Shown piece by piece: positions 20,182 to 28,621 of a DNA stretch of 64,000 bases (positions within the stretch are counted from its first letter, which is position 1; the number at the start of each line of letters is the position of its first letter). This DNA is from Pseudactinotalea sp. HY158 (GTDB lineage Bacteria; Actinomycetota; Actinomycetes; Actinomycetales; Beutenbergiaceae): NCBI RefSeq assembly GCF_009660225.1, contig NZ_CP045920.1:372001-436000 (forward strand). The letters run 5' to 3'. A model generated the notes under the pieces. The model was not told the origin of the DNA. It made no database searches and saw nothing but the letters and a program-made list of their open reading frames with translations. Both the position numbers and the translations under genes were made by a program.

Positions 20182-20415
20182 ATGAAGGTGATCAATCAGT
20201 TCCGGCGCCTCGTGCGCCGCGGCCGGGCCGGGTACCGGTCACGGTGGCGGCGCGTGCGAGCGATTCCCCAGGCCGGGATGGCAACCGCCGAGTACGCGAT
20301 CGCGACCCTGGCCGCGGCCGGGTTCGCGGGCCTGCTGCTCGTGATCCTGCGCAGCGATCAGGTGCGCGGGTTCCTGGTGGAGATCATCCAGCGGGCGCTG
20401 TCGGTCGGAGGATGA
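20182..20415 (+). CDS. Flp/Fap-like pilin, DUF4244 type
   Basis: This 77-aa Flp-pilin-like protein resembles Rv3656c. A long basic leader (residues 1-31) is followed by G32-MATAEYA with glutamate five residues after the glycine, the type-IVb prepilin processing pattern, then a TM helix (IATLAAAGFAGLLLVIL) and a short amphipathic tail. It is probably the major pilin or pseudopilin moved by TadA/B/C. AAGGAGAAGGGAG precedes ATG 20182. The downstream tadE gene starts two bases after its stop. Confidence 0.8.
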   Translation: MKVINQFRRLVRRGRAGYRSRWRRVRAIPQAGMATAEYAIATLAAAGFAGLLLVILRSDQVRGFLVEIIQRALSVGG

Positions 20416-20416
20416 G

Positions 20417-20794
20417 ATGACCACCACCGCGGGCACGCGTCGTGGGAAGGCGCGCGAGGCCGGCGCCGTCACCGCGGAGTTCGCGATCGTGCTGCCCGCG
20501 GTGGTGGTGGCGCTGGTGCTCGTGCTCACGGTGCTCGCCGCCGGGGTCACCCGGCTCCAGTGCACCGACGCCGCGCGGGCCGCCACCCGGGCGGCGGCCC
20601 TGGGGCAGGGGCGGGAGGAGATCGTGCAGATCGCCGAGGCGAGTGCATCCGCCGCGAGCGTGGCGATCGAGGACGACGCCGCCTGGGTGAGCGTGACCGT
20701 CACCTGCCCGGTCGACTTCGCCCTGTTCGCCGGCCCGTGGAGCGTGTACTCGACCTTCACCACGCCGTCCGAGCCGGACGGGAGGGCCCCATGA
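20417..20794 (+). CDS. tadE: TadE-family minor pilin-like protein
   Basis: A 125-aa protein, the same length as Rv3655c. After a short basic leader, AGAVTAEFAIVLPAVVVALVLVLTVLAAG gives a TadE/prepilin-like motif (Gly with Glu a few residues on) and one TM helix, followed by an exported domain with a Cys pair (Cys53 and CPVDF). Such pseudopilins support Flp assembly. Its TGA overlaps the next ATG (ATGA at 20791). Confidence 0.8.
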   Translation: MTTTAGTRRGKAREAGAVTAEFAIVLPAVVVALVLVLTVLAAGVTRLQCTDAARAATRAAALGQGREEIVQIAEASASAASVAIEDDAAWVSVTVTCPVDFALFAGPWSVYSTFTTPSEPDGRAP

Positions 20795-21159
20795 ACGACA
20801 CGCCTGCCGGTGGGGCGGGCCGGGACCGCGGATCCGCCACCGTCCTCACCCTCGCCGTCGCCTGCGCCGCGCTGCTCGCCGCGATCGTGCTCGCCGGACT
20901 CGTGCAGGCATACTCGGCCCGGGCACGGGCCCAGGGCGCGGCGGACCTCGCCGCCCTCGCCGGCGCCGCGCAGGCCGTTCGTGCCGGGGACGGCTGTGGC
21001 GCCGCCGGGCAGGTCGCGCGGCGCAACGATGCCCGGATCGCGTCGTGTGTTCAGGACCCGGGCGGTGTCGTGCTGGTGCGAGTCCGGGTGCCCAGCAACC
21101 TGCCGCTCCTCGGATCCGGGAACGCGTGGGCCGCCGCGCGCGCGGGACCGGTCCGATGA
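20791..21159 (+). CDS. TadG/Rv3654c-like secreted pseudopilin-type protein
   Basis: A 122-aa protein with DRGSATVLTLAVACAALLAAIVLAGLVQ as a single N-terminal TM helix, then ARAQGAADLAALAGAAQA, the Ala-rich putative Flp-pilus TadE/G-like pattern, and a small exported domain with two Cys. It ends 13 bp before the convergent helicase gene. It is last in the ssd-tad operon and, from family knowledge, probably part of the pilus tip or secretion substrates. Confidence 0.75.
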   Translation: MNDTPAGGAGRDRGSATVLTLAVACAALLAAIVLAGLVQAYSARARAQGAADLAALAGAAQAVRAGDGCGAAGQVARRNDARIASCVQDPGGVVLVRVRVPSNLPLLGSGNAWAAARAGPVR

Positions 21160-21171
21160 GGGCGGCGGAGC

Positions 21172-23667
21172 TCAGCCGAAGGAGCCGGCGAGGAACGTCA
21201 ACACCCGCACGGCGCCGCTCTTGTCGAGCGGGGAATTCCCGTTGCCGCACTTGGGCGACTGGATGCACAGCGGGCAGCCGCCTGAGCACGGGCAGTCGCG
21301 GACCGCCGCGAGCGTCGCCGCGATCCAGTCCCGGGCGGCGTCGAAGCCACGCCGGGCGAAGCCGGACCCGCCGGGGAAGGCGTCGTGCACGAAGACCGTG
21401 GGGGCGAACGTGTGCTCGTGCAGCGAGGTCGACAACCCGCCCAGGTCCCAGCGGTCGCACGTGGCCACGAGCCCGAGCAGGGCGATCTGGGCGTGCTCGG
21501 CCGCGTGGAGTGCGCCCGGGAGCGACGCGGCGCCCACGCCCGCCTCGGCGAGCGTCTCGGCGGGCACGGTCCACCAGGTGCTCATCGTGTGGAGGGTACG
21601 TTCGGGCAGGTCGAGGGTGTAGGAGCCGATGAGGTCCAGCTGCGGCACGCGGCGCCGGTCGAAGCCGGTGACCTGGGTCGTCACCTCGACCGGGCCGTGC
21701 TGCCACGTGACCGGGCCGCACGAGCGTTCGGCGCTCACGCCGCCCACCCGGACCCGGGTGTGGGTATGCGGCCGGGTCCGGTGCGGGGCGTTCGACGGCT
21801 CCACCACGGCGACGTCACCGGTGTAGGAGAGCACCTCGAACGTCGCGCCCTGGTGCACGTAGACCGCGCCGGCGTGCACCGCGGCGTCGGCGCGGGCCGC
21901 ATCCACGGTGCCGATCATTCGCCCGGTGGCGGCCTCGACCACCGAGACGGCCGCGCCCCCGCCGCCGCGCAGGTCGGTGAGCGAGGTCGGGGACTCGGGC
22001 CGGTCGTAGTTCCAGTACCAGCCCTTGGGGCGCGCCCGCAGCAGGCCCCGGGCCACGAGCTCGGCGAGGAGGGCGCGCAGCGTGGCCTGCGCCCCCGCGG
22101 GATCCGGCGTGCCCGCCGCCCGCGTCGGCGGGGCGGGCTCCGCCGGCGCGAACCAGGTCAGGTCGGCCTCCGTCAGCGGCAGCTCCGCCGCTGCAGCGCA
22201 CAGGTGCGGGGCGAGGACGTGCGGGTTCTGCGGATCGAAGGTCGACAGTTCGACGCCGGAGGAGAAGACCGCCTCGGGGTGGTGCACGAGGTAGGCGTCG
22301 AGCGGGTTCTCGGAGGCGATGAGCACCGTCAGCCCCTCCGCCCCCGCCCGGCCGGCCCGCCCGGCCTGCTGCCAGAACGAGGCGTGGGTGCCGGGCCAGC
22401 CCGCGATCACCACGGCGTCCAGGCCTGTGATGTCCACGCCCAGCTCGAGCGCGTTCGTGGTCGCGACGCCGAGCAGGCCGCCCCCACGCAGCCCGCGTTC
22501 CAGGGCCCGACGCTCCTCCGGCAGATACCCGCCGCGGTAGGCCGCCACACTCGCGGGGTTCCCGCCCCGGCGCTCCACGTATTCCCGCGTCAGGGTCGCG
22601 ATCGTCTCGGCCCCGATCCGCGAGCGGGTGAACACGAGCGCGCGCCGGCCCCGGCCCACGAGCTCGGCGAGCAGGTCGGCCGCCTCCACAAGGGTCGATC
22701 GGCGCGGCCCGGCCTCCTCGGCGGCCGGGTTGCCCGTGCCATCGGTGCCATCCGTGCCATCGGGGCCGGCTGGGCCATCGGGGCCGGCTGGGCCACCTGG
22801 GCCATCTGGGCCATCTGTGCCGCCCGTGCCGCCGGTGTTGCCCGTGTCCGCCGGGGCATCGACCGGCGGCGGCTGCCAGAGCACCACCGTGCGCTGCCCG
22901 ACCGGAGAGGTGCCCGTCGTCACCGCGGTCACCCGATCGGCGGGCACACCGATGAGCCGGGCGGCGGTCGGCCCCGGATTCGCGGCCGTGGCCGAGGCGA
23001 CGATCACCTGGGGCGAGGCCCCGTAGTGCGCGGCGAGCCGCAGCAGCCGGCGCAGCACGAGGGAGACGTGCGCGCCGGTCATGCCCCGATAGGAATGCAT
23101 CTCGTCCACGACGACGTAGCGCAGGCCCCGCAGCAGCCGCGCCCAGCGGGAGGCCCGCGGCAGGAGCGAGAAGTGGAGCAGATCCGGGTTGGTCAGCACG
23201 AGATCGGCCCAGTCGCGGGCCCAGTCCCGCTCCGCCACGGGCGTGTCCCCGTCGACGGTCACGGCACGCACGTCCCGGATCCCGGCGGCCTCGAGCAGCC
23301 CGGTCAGGCCCGCGAGCTGATCGGCGGCCAGGGCCTTGGTGGGACTCAGGTAGATGGTCGTCGGGCGATGCGTCAGCCGCGAGATCCGCCCGCTCACGGT
23401 GTGGGCGCGGATCGCGGAGACCGCCGCCGCCCACGCGACGAGCGACTTGCCCGATCCGGTCGGTGTCGCGAGCGCCAGGTGCCGCCCCTGCGCGAGCGCG
23501 GCGAGCCCGCGGACCTGGTGCGCCCACGGCCGCGTGATCCCGCGCGCCCCGTAGCCGGCGACGAGCGCGGGGTCGACCCAGTCCGGCCACGGCTCGACGG
23601 CCCCGGGGCGCGCGGGCAGCACCTCGACGTGCACCGCGCACTCATCCCACCGTCGCCCGCCCAACAC
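21172..23667 (-). CDS. DEAD/DEAH-box helicase with DUF1998 (MrfA/Rv3649-like)
   Basis: An 831-aa superfamily 2 helicase. Walker A ATPTGSGKS is at 67-75, DEMH at 188-191 and VASAT at 223-227. The second RecA domain has LVFTRSR, GVATTNALELGVD and the QQAGRAGR arginine finger. The C-terminal DUF1998-type domain contains a cysteine cluster (Cys792, 794, 798, 801, 807). B. subtilis MrfA, of this family, repairs mitomycin C adducts. Between the two RecA domains, residues 275-313 form a Gly-X-Y-like Gly/Thr/Asp/Pro repeat not expected in the family. The GTG start at 23667 is uncertain by a few codons. It is convergent with the tad operon. Confidence 0.9.
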   Translation of the reverse strand: MLGGRRWDECAVHVEVLPARPGAVEPWPDWVDPALVAGYGARGITRPWAHQVRGLAALAQGRHLALATPTGSGKSLVAWAAAVSAIRAHTVSGRISRLTHRPTTIYLSPTKALAADQLAGLTGLLEAAGIRDVRAVTVDGDTPVAERDWARDWADLVLTNPDLLHFSLLPRASRWARLLRGLRYVVVDEMHSYRGMTGAHVSLVLRRLLRLAAHYGASPQVIVASATAANPGPTAARLIGVPADRVTAVTTGTSPVGQRTVVLWQPPPVDAPADTGNTGGTGGTDGPDGPGGPAGPDGPAGPDGTDGTDGTGNPAAEEAGPRRSTLVEAADLLAELVGRGRRALVFTRSRIGAETIATLTREYVERRGGNPASVAAYRGGYLPEERRALERGLRGGGLLGVATTNALELGVDITGLDAVVIAGWPGTHASFWQQAGRAGRAGAEGLTVLIASENPLDAYLVHHPEAVFSSGVELSTFDPQNPHVLAPHLCAAAAELPLTEADLTWFAPAEPAPPTRAAGTPDPAGAQATLRALLAELVARGLLRARPKGWYWNYDRPESPTSLTDLRGGGGAAVSVVEAATGRMIGTVDAARADAAVHAGAVYVHQGATFEVLSYTGDVAVVEPSNAPHRTRPHTHTRVRVGGVSAERSCGPVTWQHGPVEVTTQVTGFDRRRVPQLDLIGSYTLDLPERTLHTMSTWWTVPAETLAEAGVGAASLPGALHAAEHAQIALLGLVATCDRWDLGGLSTSLHEHTFAPTVFVHDAFPGGSGFARRGFDAARDWIAATLAAVRDCPCSGGCPLCIQSPKCGNGNSPLDKSGAVRVLTFLAGSFG
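22735..22850 (-). repeat. in-frame tandem repeat encoding a collagen-like linker
   Basis: Degenerate 9-bp-based repeats (units like GGCACCGAT and GGCCCAGATGGCC on the coding strand) lie inside the helicase gene and encode G-T-D, G-P-D, G-P-A triplets between the RecA domains. Confidence 0.8.
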
Positions 23668-23839
23668 CCCACCATTGTCGCCGCTGCCGGCCGCGGCGGC
23701 GACGGTTCGGACCGGGCCCGCCGCGCCCCGATCCGAAGACCTCGCGCGAAGGTCGGCGGCGGCGGTTAGACTCGCGCTGTCTGTCCCTCACGGTCAACGG
23801 GCCGTGCGTGCAGGGGGCTACGTCAAGGAGGACGCATTC

Positions 23840-26143
23840 ATGCTCGAGACCTCGAGTCTGGTCATCGTGGGGGCGATCGCCGTCATCGCCGTGATCGCGC
23901 TCATCATCGCCGTCGTGCTCAGACGCCAGGTGCTGGCGGCCGGCGAGGGCACCACGTCGATGCAGGAGATCGCCAAGGCGATCCAGGAGGGGGCCGCGGC
24001 GTACCTGAGCCGACAATTCCGCACCCTCGCGATCTTCGCCGTCGTCGTGTTCGGGCTCCTGTTCCTCCTGCCCGGGGACGCCGGGATCCGGGTCGGCCGA
24101 TCCATCGCGTTCCTCGTCGGGGCCGGATTCTCGGCCACCATCGGCTACCTGGGCATGTGGCTCGCCACCCGCGCGAACGTGCGCGTGGCCGCCGCCTCGA
24201 CCCGGCCCGGCGGGCACGCCGAGGGCGCCCGGATCGCGTTCCGCACCGGCGGATCGGTGGGCATGAGCGTCGTCGGGCTCGGGCTGCTCGGCGCCGCAGC
24301 GGTCGTGCTCATCTACCGCGAGAGTGCCCCGGCCGTGCTCGAGGGCTTCGGCTTCGGAGCAGCGCTGCTGGCGATGTTCATGCGGGTCGGGGGCGGGATC
24401 TTCACCAAGGCCGCCGACGTCGGCGCCGACCTCGTGGGCAAGGTGGAGAACAACATTCCCGAGGACGACCCCCGCAACGCCGCCACCATCGCCGACAACG
24501 TCGGCGACAACGTCGGCGACTGCGCGGGCATGGCCGCCGACCTCTTCGAGTCCTACGCCGTCATGCTCGTCGCGGCACTCATCCTCGGCAAGGCGACCAT
24601 GGGCGAGGAGGGCCTCATCTTCCCGCTCATCGTCACCGCCGTGGGGGCACTCGTGGCCGTGCTCGGCGTCGCGATCACCCGGGTACGCGGGAACGAGGAC
24701 GGCCTCAAGGCCATCTATCGGGGCTTCTACATCTCGGCCGTCATCGGCGCCGCACTCGCCGCGATCGCGGCCTTCGTGTACCTGCCCTCATCCTTCGCCG
24801 AGCTCGTGCCGGGATCGGCCACCGACCTCGCCTCCCACCCGGGCGACCCCCGCCTCGCGGCCGCCGGGGCCGTCGTCATCGGCGTCGTGCTCGCGGGGAT
24901 CATCCTGTGGCTCACCGGATACTTCACCGGCACCACGAACACCCCCACGAAGACCGTCGCGGCCACGTCCCGCACGGGTGCGGCGACCGTCGTGCTCTCC
25001 GGCATCGGCGTCGGGTTCGAATCGGCCGTGTACACCACGGGCATCATCGCCGCCGCGCTGTGCGGGGCGTTCCTGCTCGCGGGCGGATCGATCTGGCTCG
25101 CGCTCTTCCTCGTCGCCCTCGCCGGCTGCGGACTCCTCACGACCGTGGGTGTCATCGTGGCGATGGACACCTTCGGGCCCGTGAGCGACAACGCCCAGGG
25201 GATCGCCGAGATGAGCGGGGACGCCTCGCCCGAGGCCGCCCAGATCCTCACCGACCTGGACGCCGCCGGCAACACCACCAAGGCGATCACCAAGGGCATC
25301 GCGATCGCCACCGCCGTGCTCGCCGCGACCGCGCTGTTCGGCTCCTACGGCGACGCGGTCTCGACCGCGCTGGCGAAGATCGGCGACGCCGCCGCGGCCG
25401 GAGGGGACTCCCTCGTCGGGGCGATGCTCGACTACGAGATCATCTCCCCGATCACGCTCGTGGGCACCATCCTCGGTGCCGCCGTCGTCTTCCTGTTCTC
25501 CGGCCTGGCGATCGACGCCGTCACCCGCGCCGCGGGCGCCATCGTGTTCGAGGTGCGGCGGCAGTTCCGCAAGTTCCCCGGCATCATGACCGGTGAGACC
25601 CGACCCGAGTACGGCCGGGTCGTCGACATCTGCACGAAGGACTCGCTGCGCGAACTGGCCACACCCGGGCTGCTCGCCGCGTTCGCCCCGATCGCCGTCG
25701 GCTTCGGGCTCGGGGTCGGCCCGCTCGCGGGATTCCTCGGCGGGGCGATCGCGGCCGGGGTGCTCATGGCGGTGTTCCTCGCCAACTCCGGTGGCGCGTG
25801 GGACAACGCCAAGAAGCTCGTGGAGGACGGCGCCTACGGCGGCAAGAACTCCCCGGCGCACGAGGCCGTCATCATCGGCGACACCGTCGGCGACCCGTTC
25901 AAGGACACCGCGGGCCCGGCGATCAACCCGCTCATCAAGGTGATGAACCTCGTCTCGCTCCTCATCGCCCCCGCGGTCGTGGCCATGAGCGTGCCCGCCG
26001 ACGCCAACCACGGCCTGCGGATCGCGATCGCGATCGTGGCCGCGGTCATCGCGGTGGCCGCGATCTTCGTCTCCCGGATGCGCTCGTCGCGGGAGGACTC
26101 CTTCGCCGACCCGATCGAGGAGCCGGAGTCCGTGCGCCGCTGA
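23840..26143 (+). CDS. hppA: K+-independent proton-translocating pyrophosphatase
   Basis: A 767-aa membrane pyrophosphatase that couples PPi hydrolysis to H+ export. The catalytic block FTKAADVGADLVGKVE, then EDDPRNAATIADNVGDNVGD, is complete, as are a second Asp-rich block (GDTVGDPFKDTAGPAIN) and about 16 hydrophobic segments. The diagnostic sequence GNTTKAITKG has Lys where K+-dependent enzymes have Ala, so this is the K+-independent type (family rule). The start is set by AAGGAGG seven bases before ATG 23840. It is monocistronic, ending at the hairpin at 26211. Confidence 0.95.
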   Translation: MLETSSLVIVGAIAVIAVIALIIAVVLRRQVLAAGEGTTSMQEIAKAIQEGAAAYLSRQFRTLAIFAVVVFGLLFLLPGDAGIRVGRSIAFLVGAGFSATIGYLGMWLATRANVRVAAASTRPGGHAEGARIAFRTGGSVGMSVVGLGLLGAAAVVLIYRESAPAVLEGFGFGAALLAMFMRVGGGIFTKAADVGADLVGKVENNIPEDDPRNAATIADNVGDNVGDCAGMAADLFESYAVMLVAALILGKATMGEEGLIFPLIVTAVGALVAVLGVAITRVRGNEDGLKAIYRGFYISAVIGAALAAIAAFVYLPSSFAELVPGSATDLASHPGDPRLAAAGAVVIGVVLAGIILWLTGYFTGTTNTPTKTVAATSRTGAATVVLSGIGVGFESAVYTTGIIAAALCGAFLLAGGSIWLALFLVALAGCGLLTTVGVIVAMDTFGPVSDNAQGIAEMSGDASPEAAQILTDLDAAGNTTKAITKGIAIATAVLAATALFGSYGDAVSTALAKIGDAAAAGGDSLVGAMLDYEIISPITLVGTILGAAVVFLFSGLAIDAVTRAAGAIVFEVRRQFRKFPGIMTGETRPEYGRVVDICTKDSLRELATPGLLAAFAPIAVGFGLGVGPLAGFLGGAIAAGVLMAVFLANSGGAWDNAKKLVEDGAYGGKNSPAHEAVIIGDTVGDPFKDTAGPAINPLIKVMNLVSLLIAPAVVAMSVPADANHGLRIAIAIVAAVIAVAAIFVSRMRSSREDSFADPIEEPESVRR

Positions 26144-26210
26144 GCCAGTCCGTGCGCAGCCGAGCCACCGCTCCGCAACCGACCCGCCGCCCCGCGACGC
26201 TCAACCACAC

Positions 26211-26243
26211 GCAGCCCGCCGCCGATCCACGGCGGCGGGCTGC
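26211..26243. terminator. bidirectional terminator after hppA
   Basis: A perfect 13-bp stem (26211-26223 with 26231-26243) and 7-nt loop lie between hppA and the convergent MFS gene. Confidence 0.75.
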
Positions 26244-26293
26244 GTCGTCCCCAGGCGGGAGGGCCGGCGCCGGCTCACCAGGAGGGCGGGCGG

Positions 26294-27625
26294 TCAGTCC
26301 GTCACATGAGGGGTGGTCGGGGAGGCGGGGGTGGTGCGCGGCAGGCGCAGCGGCAGGAAGACGAGCAGGCCGGCGAGGAGCACGGCGAGGATGCCGAGGA
26401 TCCCCATCCGCGGATTGTCGGTGGCCCGCACGAGGGTCGTGTACAGCGCCGGCGCGAGGAAGCTGATGGCCCGCCCGCTGGTGGCGTACAGGCCGAAGTT
26501 CTCCCCGGCCTGCTCCGCGGTGGACCTCCGCGCGAGCGCCGACCGGGAGGCCGACTGCACCGGGCCGACGAGCGCCGCGATCGCCATCCCGCAGATCCAG
26601 AACACGAGCGGGGCGCCGGAGGCCGCGATGACCGAGCCGAGGGCGACCATGGCGACGAGGCACGTGATGATCACGGCCCGCGGCCCGAACCGGTCGTCCG
26701 CGCGGCCCGCGAGCCACGTGCTCACCCCCGCGATGAGGTTCGCCGCGAGGCCGAAGTAGATGACCTCCTCGGTGGAGAAGCCGTAGGCGCTCGCGGCGAG
26801 GACCCCGGCGAACGCGAAGACGGCGCTCAAACCGTCCCGGTAGACCGCCGCCGCCACGAAGAAGTGCAGCAGCCGGCGCTCGTTGCGCCACAGGTGCGCG
26901 ACGCGGCGGGCCAGCTCCCGGTAGGCCATCGCCAGGTTGAAGCGGCCCTCGTCCTCACGGGGGAGGTCTTTCGGCGCCAGCACGAGCAGGGGCAGCCCGA
27001 ACACGAGGAACCAGCCCGCACACAGGAGCGCGATGGCGCGCATGTTCGCCATGTTCTCGGTCGGGAGGCCGAGCAGCCCGTCGTCGAGCACGAACCCGAA
27101 CAGCGTGATGACGAGCGCCAGCACGCCCCCGAGGTAACCGAGCCCCCAGGCGAAACCGGAGATGCGCCCATAGGTCGCCGGGGTGGAGATGCGCAGCAGG
27201 ATCGCGTTGTAGAAGACCCCGGCCAGCTCCGAGAAGAGGCCGGCGGCCGCGACGAGGACCGCCCCGTAGACGAGGAAGGAGTCCTCCGGCCGCGTGAACC
27301 ACAGCAGCGCCATGCAGGCGATCGTCGCCGCCGTGGTGATCGCCAGCAGCAGCCTGGAATTGCGCACCCGGTCGCCCCATGAGCCGAGCGCCGGGGCGAG
27401 CAGGGCCATGACCAGTCCCGCCCAGGCCTGGGCGTTGCTGAAGACCGCCGCGCCGCGGGTGGGGTCCGAGGCCACCGCGTCGGTCAGATAGACCGAGAAG
27501 ACGAACGTGAGGATGACCGTGTTGAACGCCTGCTGCCCGAAGTCCCACAGCCCCCACGCGCGGACGACCTTCGGGGGGACGGGCTGCGGCGGCCGGGCAC
27601 GGGCGTCCAGGTGGGGGCTCGTCAT
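26294..27625 (-). CDS. UMF1-type MFS transporter
   Basis: This 443-aa major facilitator resembles the UMF1/Atg22-like group: VVRAWGLWDFGQQAFNTVILTFVFSVYLT at the N-terminus, a cytosolic loop after TM6, and roughly a dozen hydrophobic segments overall. The substrate is unknown; fungal Atg22 exports amino acids, but bacterial members are uncharacterised. A TAGGTT -10 box six bases before ATG 27625 suggests its own leaderless transcript, although it lies only 63 bp downstream of the sialic acid operon and could also be read through. Confidence 0.85.
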   Translation of the reverse strand: MTSPHLDARARPPQPVPPKVVRAWGLWDFGQQAFNTVILTFVFSVYLTDAVASDPTRGAAVFSNAQAWAGLVMALLAPALGSWGDRVRNSRLLLAITTAATIACMALLWFTRPEDSFLVYGAVLVAAAGLFSELAGVFYNAILLRISTPATYGRISGFAWGLGYLGGVLALVITLFGFVLDDGLLGLPTENMANMRAIALLCAGWFLVFGLPLLVLAPKDLPREDEGRFNLAMAYRELARRVAHLWRNERRLLHFFVAAAVYRDGLSAVFAFAGVLAASAYGFSTEEVIYFGLAANLIAGVSTWLAGRADDRFGPRAVIITCLVAMVALGSVIAASGAPLVFWICGMAIAALVGPVQSASRSALARRSTAEQAGENFGLYATSGRAISFLAPALYTTLVRATDNPRMGILGILAVLLAGLLVFLPLRLPRTTPASPTTPHVTD

Positions 27626-27631
27626 GTGCTC

Positions 27632-27637
27632 AACCTA
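27632..27637 (-). promoter_or_regulatory. -10 box of the MFS gene
   Basis: TAGGTT lies six bases upstream of ATG 27625, with no Shine-Dalgarno sequence. Confidence 0.45.
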
Positions 27638-27688
27638 GGCCCTCCGCGGCGGCGGGCAGGGCAGATCAGGCGCGGGGCCGGGCGCAGA

Positions 27689-28621
27689 TCAGGCGGGGCC
27701 GGGCGCGCGGAGATAGCCGGAGACGACGCGCACCAGTTCGGCGAGCGCGTCCCGGCTCAGGCGGGCGTGCTCGATCGTCGTGAAGCCGTGGAAGGCGCCG
27801 GGCCAGCAGTGCAGCTCGGTCGGCACGCCCGCGCGCAGGAGGCGGGCGGCGTAGTCGAGGCCCTCGTCGCGGAGCGGATCGACCTGGTTGACGGCGAGGT
27901 AGGTGCGGGGCAGGCCGGCGACGATGCGGGCCAGCGCCGGAGAGGCGTACCCGTCCGGCTCCCGGCCGCCCAGGTAGAAGTCCCAGGAGCGCCGGGCGTT
28001 GCTCAGGAACCACACCGGAGTGTCGGTGCCGCCGATCATCGACTCCGTCTCGAGCCGGGCGTCGAGCTCGGGCTCGAGCAGGAACTGGGCGGCGAGTTCG
28101 ACCTCGCCCTCGTCGCGGACCAGGAGCGCGAGTGCGGCGGCGAGTCCGCCGCCGGCGCTGTCGCCGAGGACGCCGATGCGGCGCCCCCGCGAGCGGCCCA
28201 GGCCGCCCGAGACGATCCACCGCAGGGCCGCGTGGCAGTCGTCCAGTCCCGCCGGGTAGGGGTGTTCCGGCGCGAGCCGGTAGTCCGGCGAGACGACGAC
28301 GACCCCGGCCCGGGCCGCCAGCTCGGCGTTGCGGGAGTCGTCGAGGCGTGGGTGACCCAGGCAGAACCCGCCGCCGTGGATGCTCAGCAGCACCGGGGCA
28401 TCCGCGTCCGCCCCGACCGGGGCGATGACCCGGACGGTCAGGATGGACCCGTCGCCACGGTCGAGCGCGACGTCGCGGACGGTCAGGTCGCTCCGGCCCG
28501 ACCAGTCGTAGTCGCCCGCGAGCCCGGCGGAGCGTTCCCGGCACGCGGCCAGGTCGGCGAAGTCCTGGACGGGCAGATCGGCGAGGGCCCGGGCGAGCTC
28601 CGGGTCGAGCGGATGCCTCAC
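27689..28621 (-). CDS. HSL-family alpha/beta hydrolase (esterase) in the sialic acid operon
   Basis: This 310-aa hormone-sensitive-lipase-type esterase has the oxyanion HGGG at residues 82-85, nucleophile Ser155 in GDSAGG, an acid in the VDPLRDEG block and His in AFHGF near the C-terminus; all catalytic parts are present. No signal peptide is seen, so it is cytosolic. The ATG overlaps the nanE stop (ATGA), placing it as the last gene of the nan operon. Natural sialic acids are often O-acetylated, so an intracellular sialate O-acetylesterase role is a reasonable guess from context only; known sialate esterases are usually SGNH or NanS-type. A general carboxylesterase is the alternative. Confidence 0.85.
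   Translation of the reverse strand: MRHPLDPELARALADLPVQDFADLAACRERSAGLAGDYDWSGRSDLTVRDVALDRGDGSILTVRVIAPVGADADAPVLLSIHGGGFCLGHPRLDDSRNAELAARAGVVVVSPDYRLAPEHPYPAGLDDCHAALRWIVSGGLGRSRGRRIGVLGDSAGGGLAAALALLVRDEGEVELAAQFLLEPELDARLETESMIGGTDTPVWFLSNARRSWDFYLGGREPDGYASPALARIVAGLPRTYLAVNQVDPLRDEGLDYAARLLRAGVPTELHCWPGAFHGFTTIEHARLSRDALAELVRVVSGYLRAPGPA

Noticed and set aside
19931-20185. Leu/Cys-rich 84-codon frame before the pilin gene as a peptide gene
   Set aside because: It has a GTG start without a ribosome site, a repeat-derived hydrophobic run and an Arg/Pro-rich tail typical of shadow frames.
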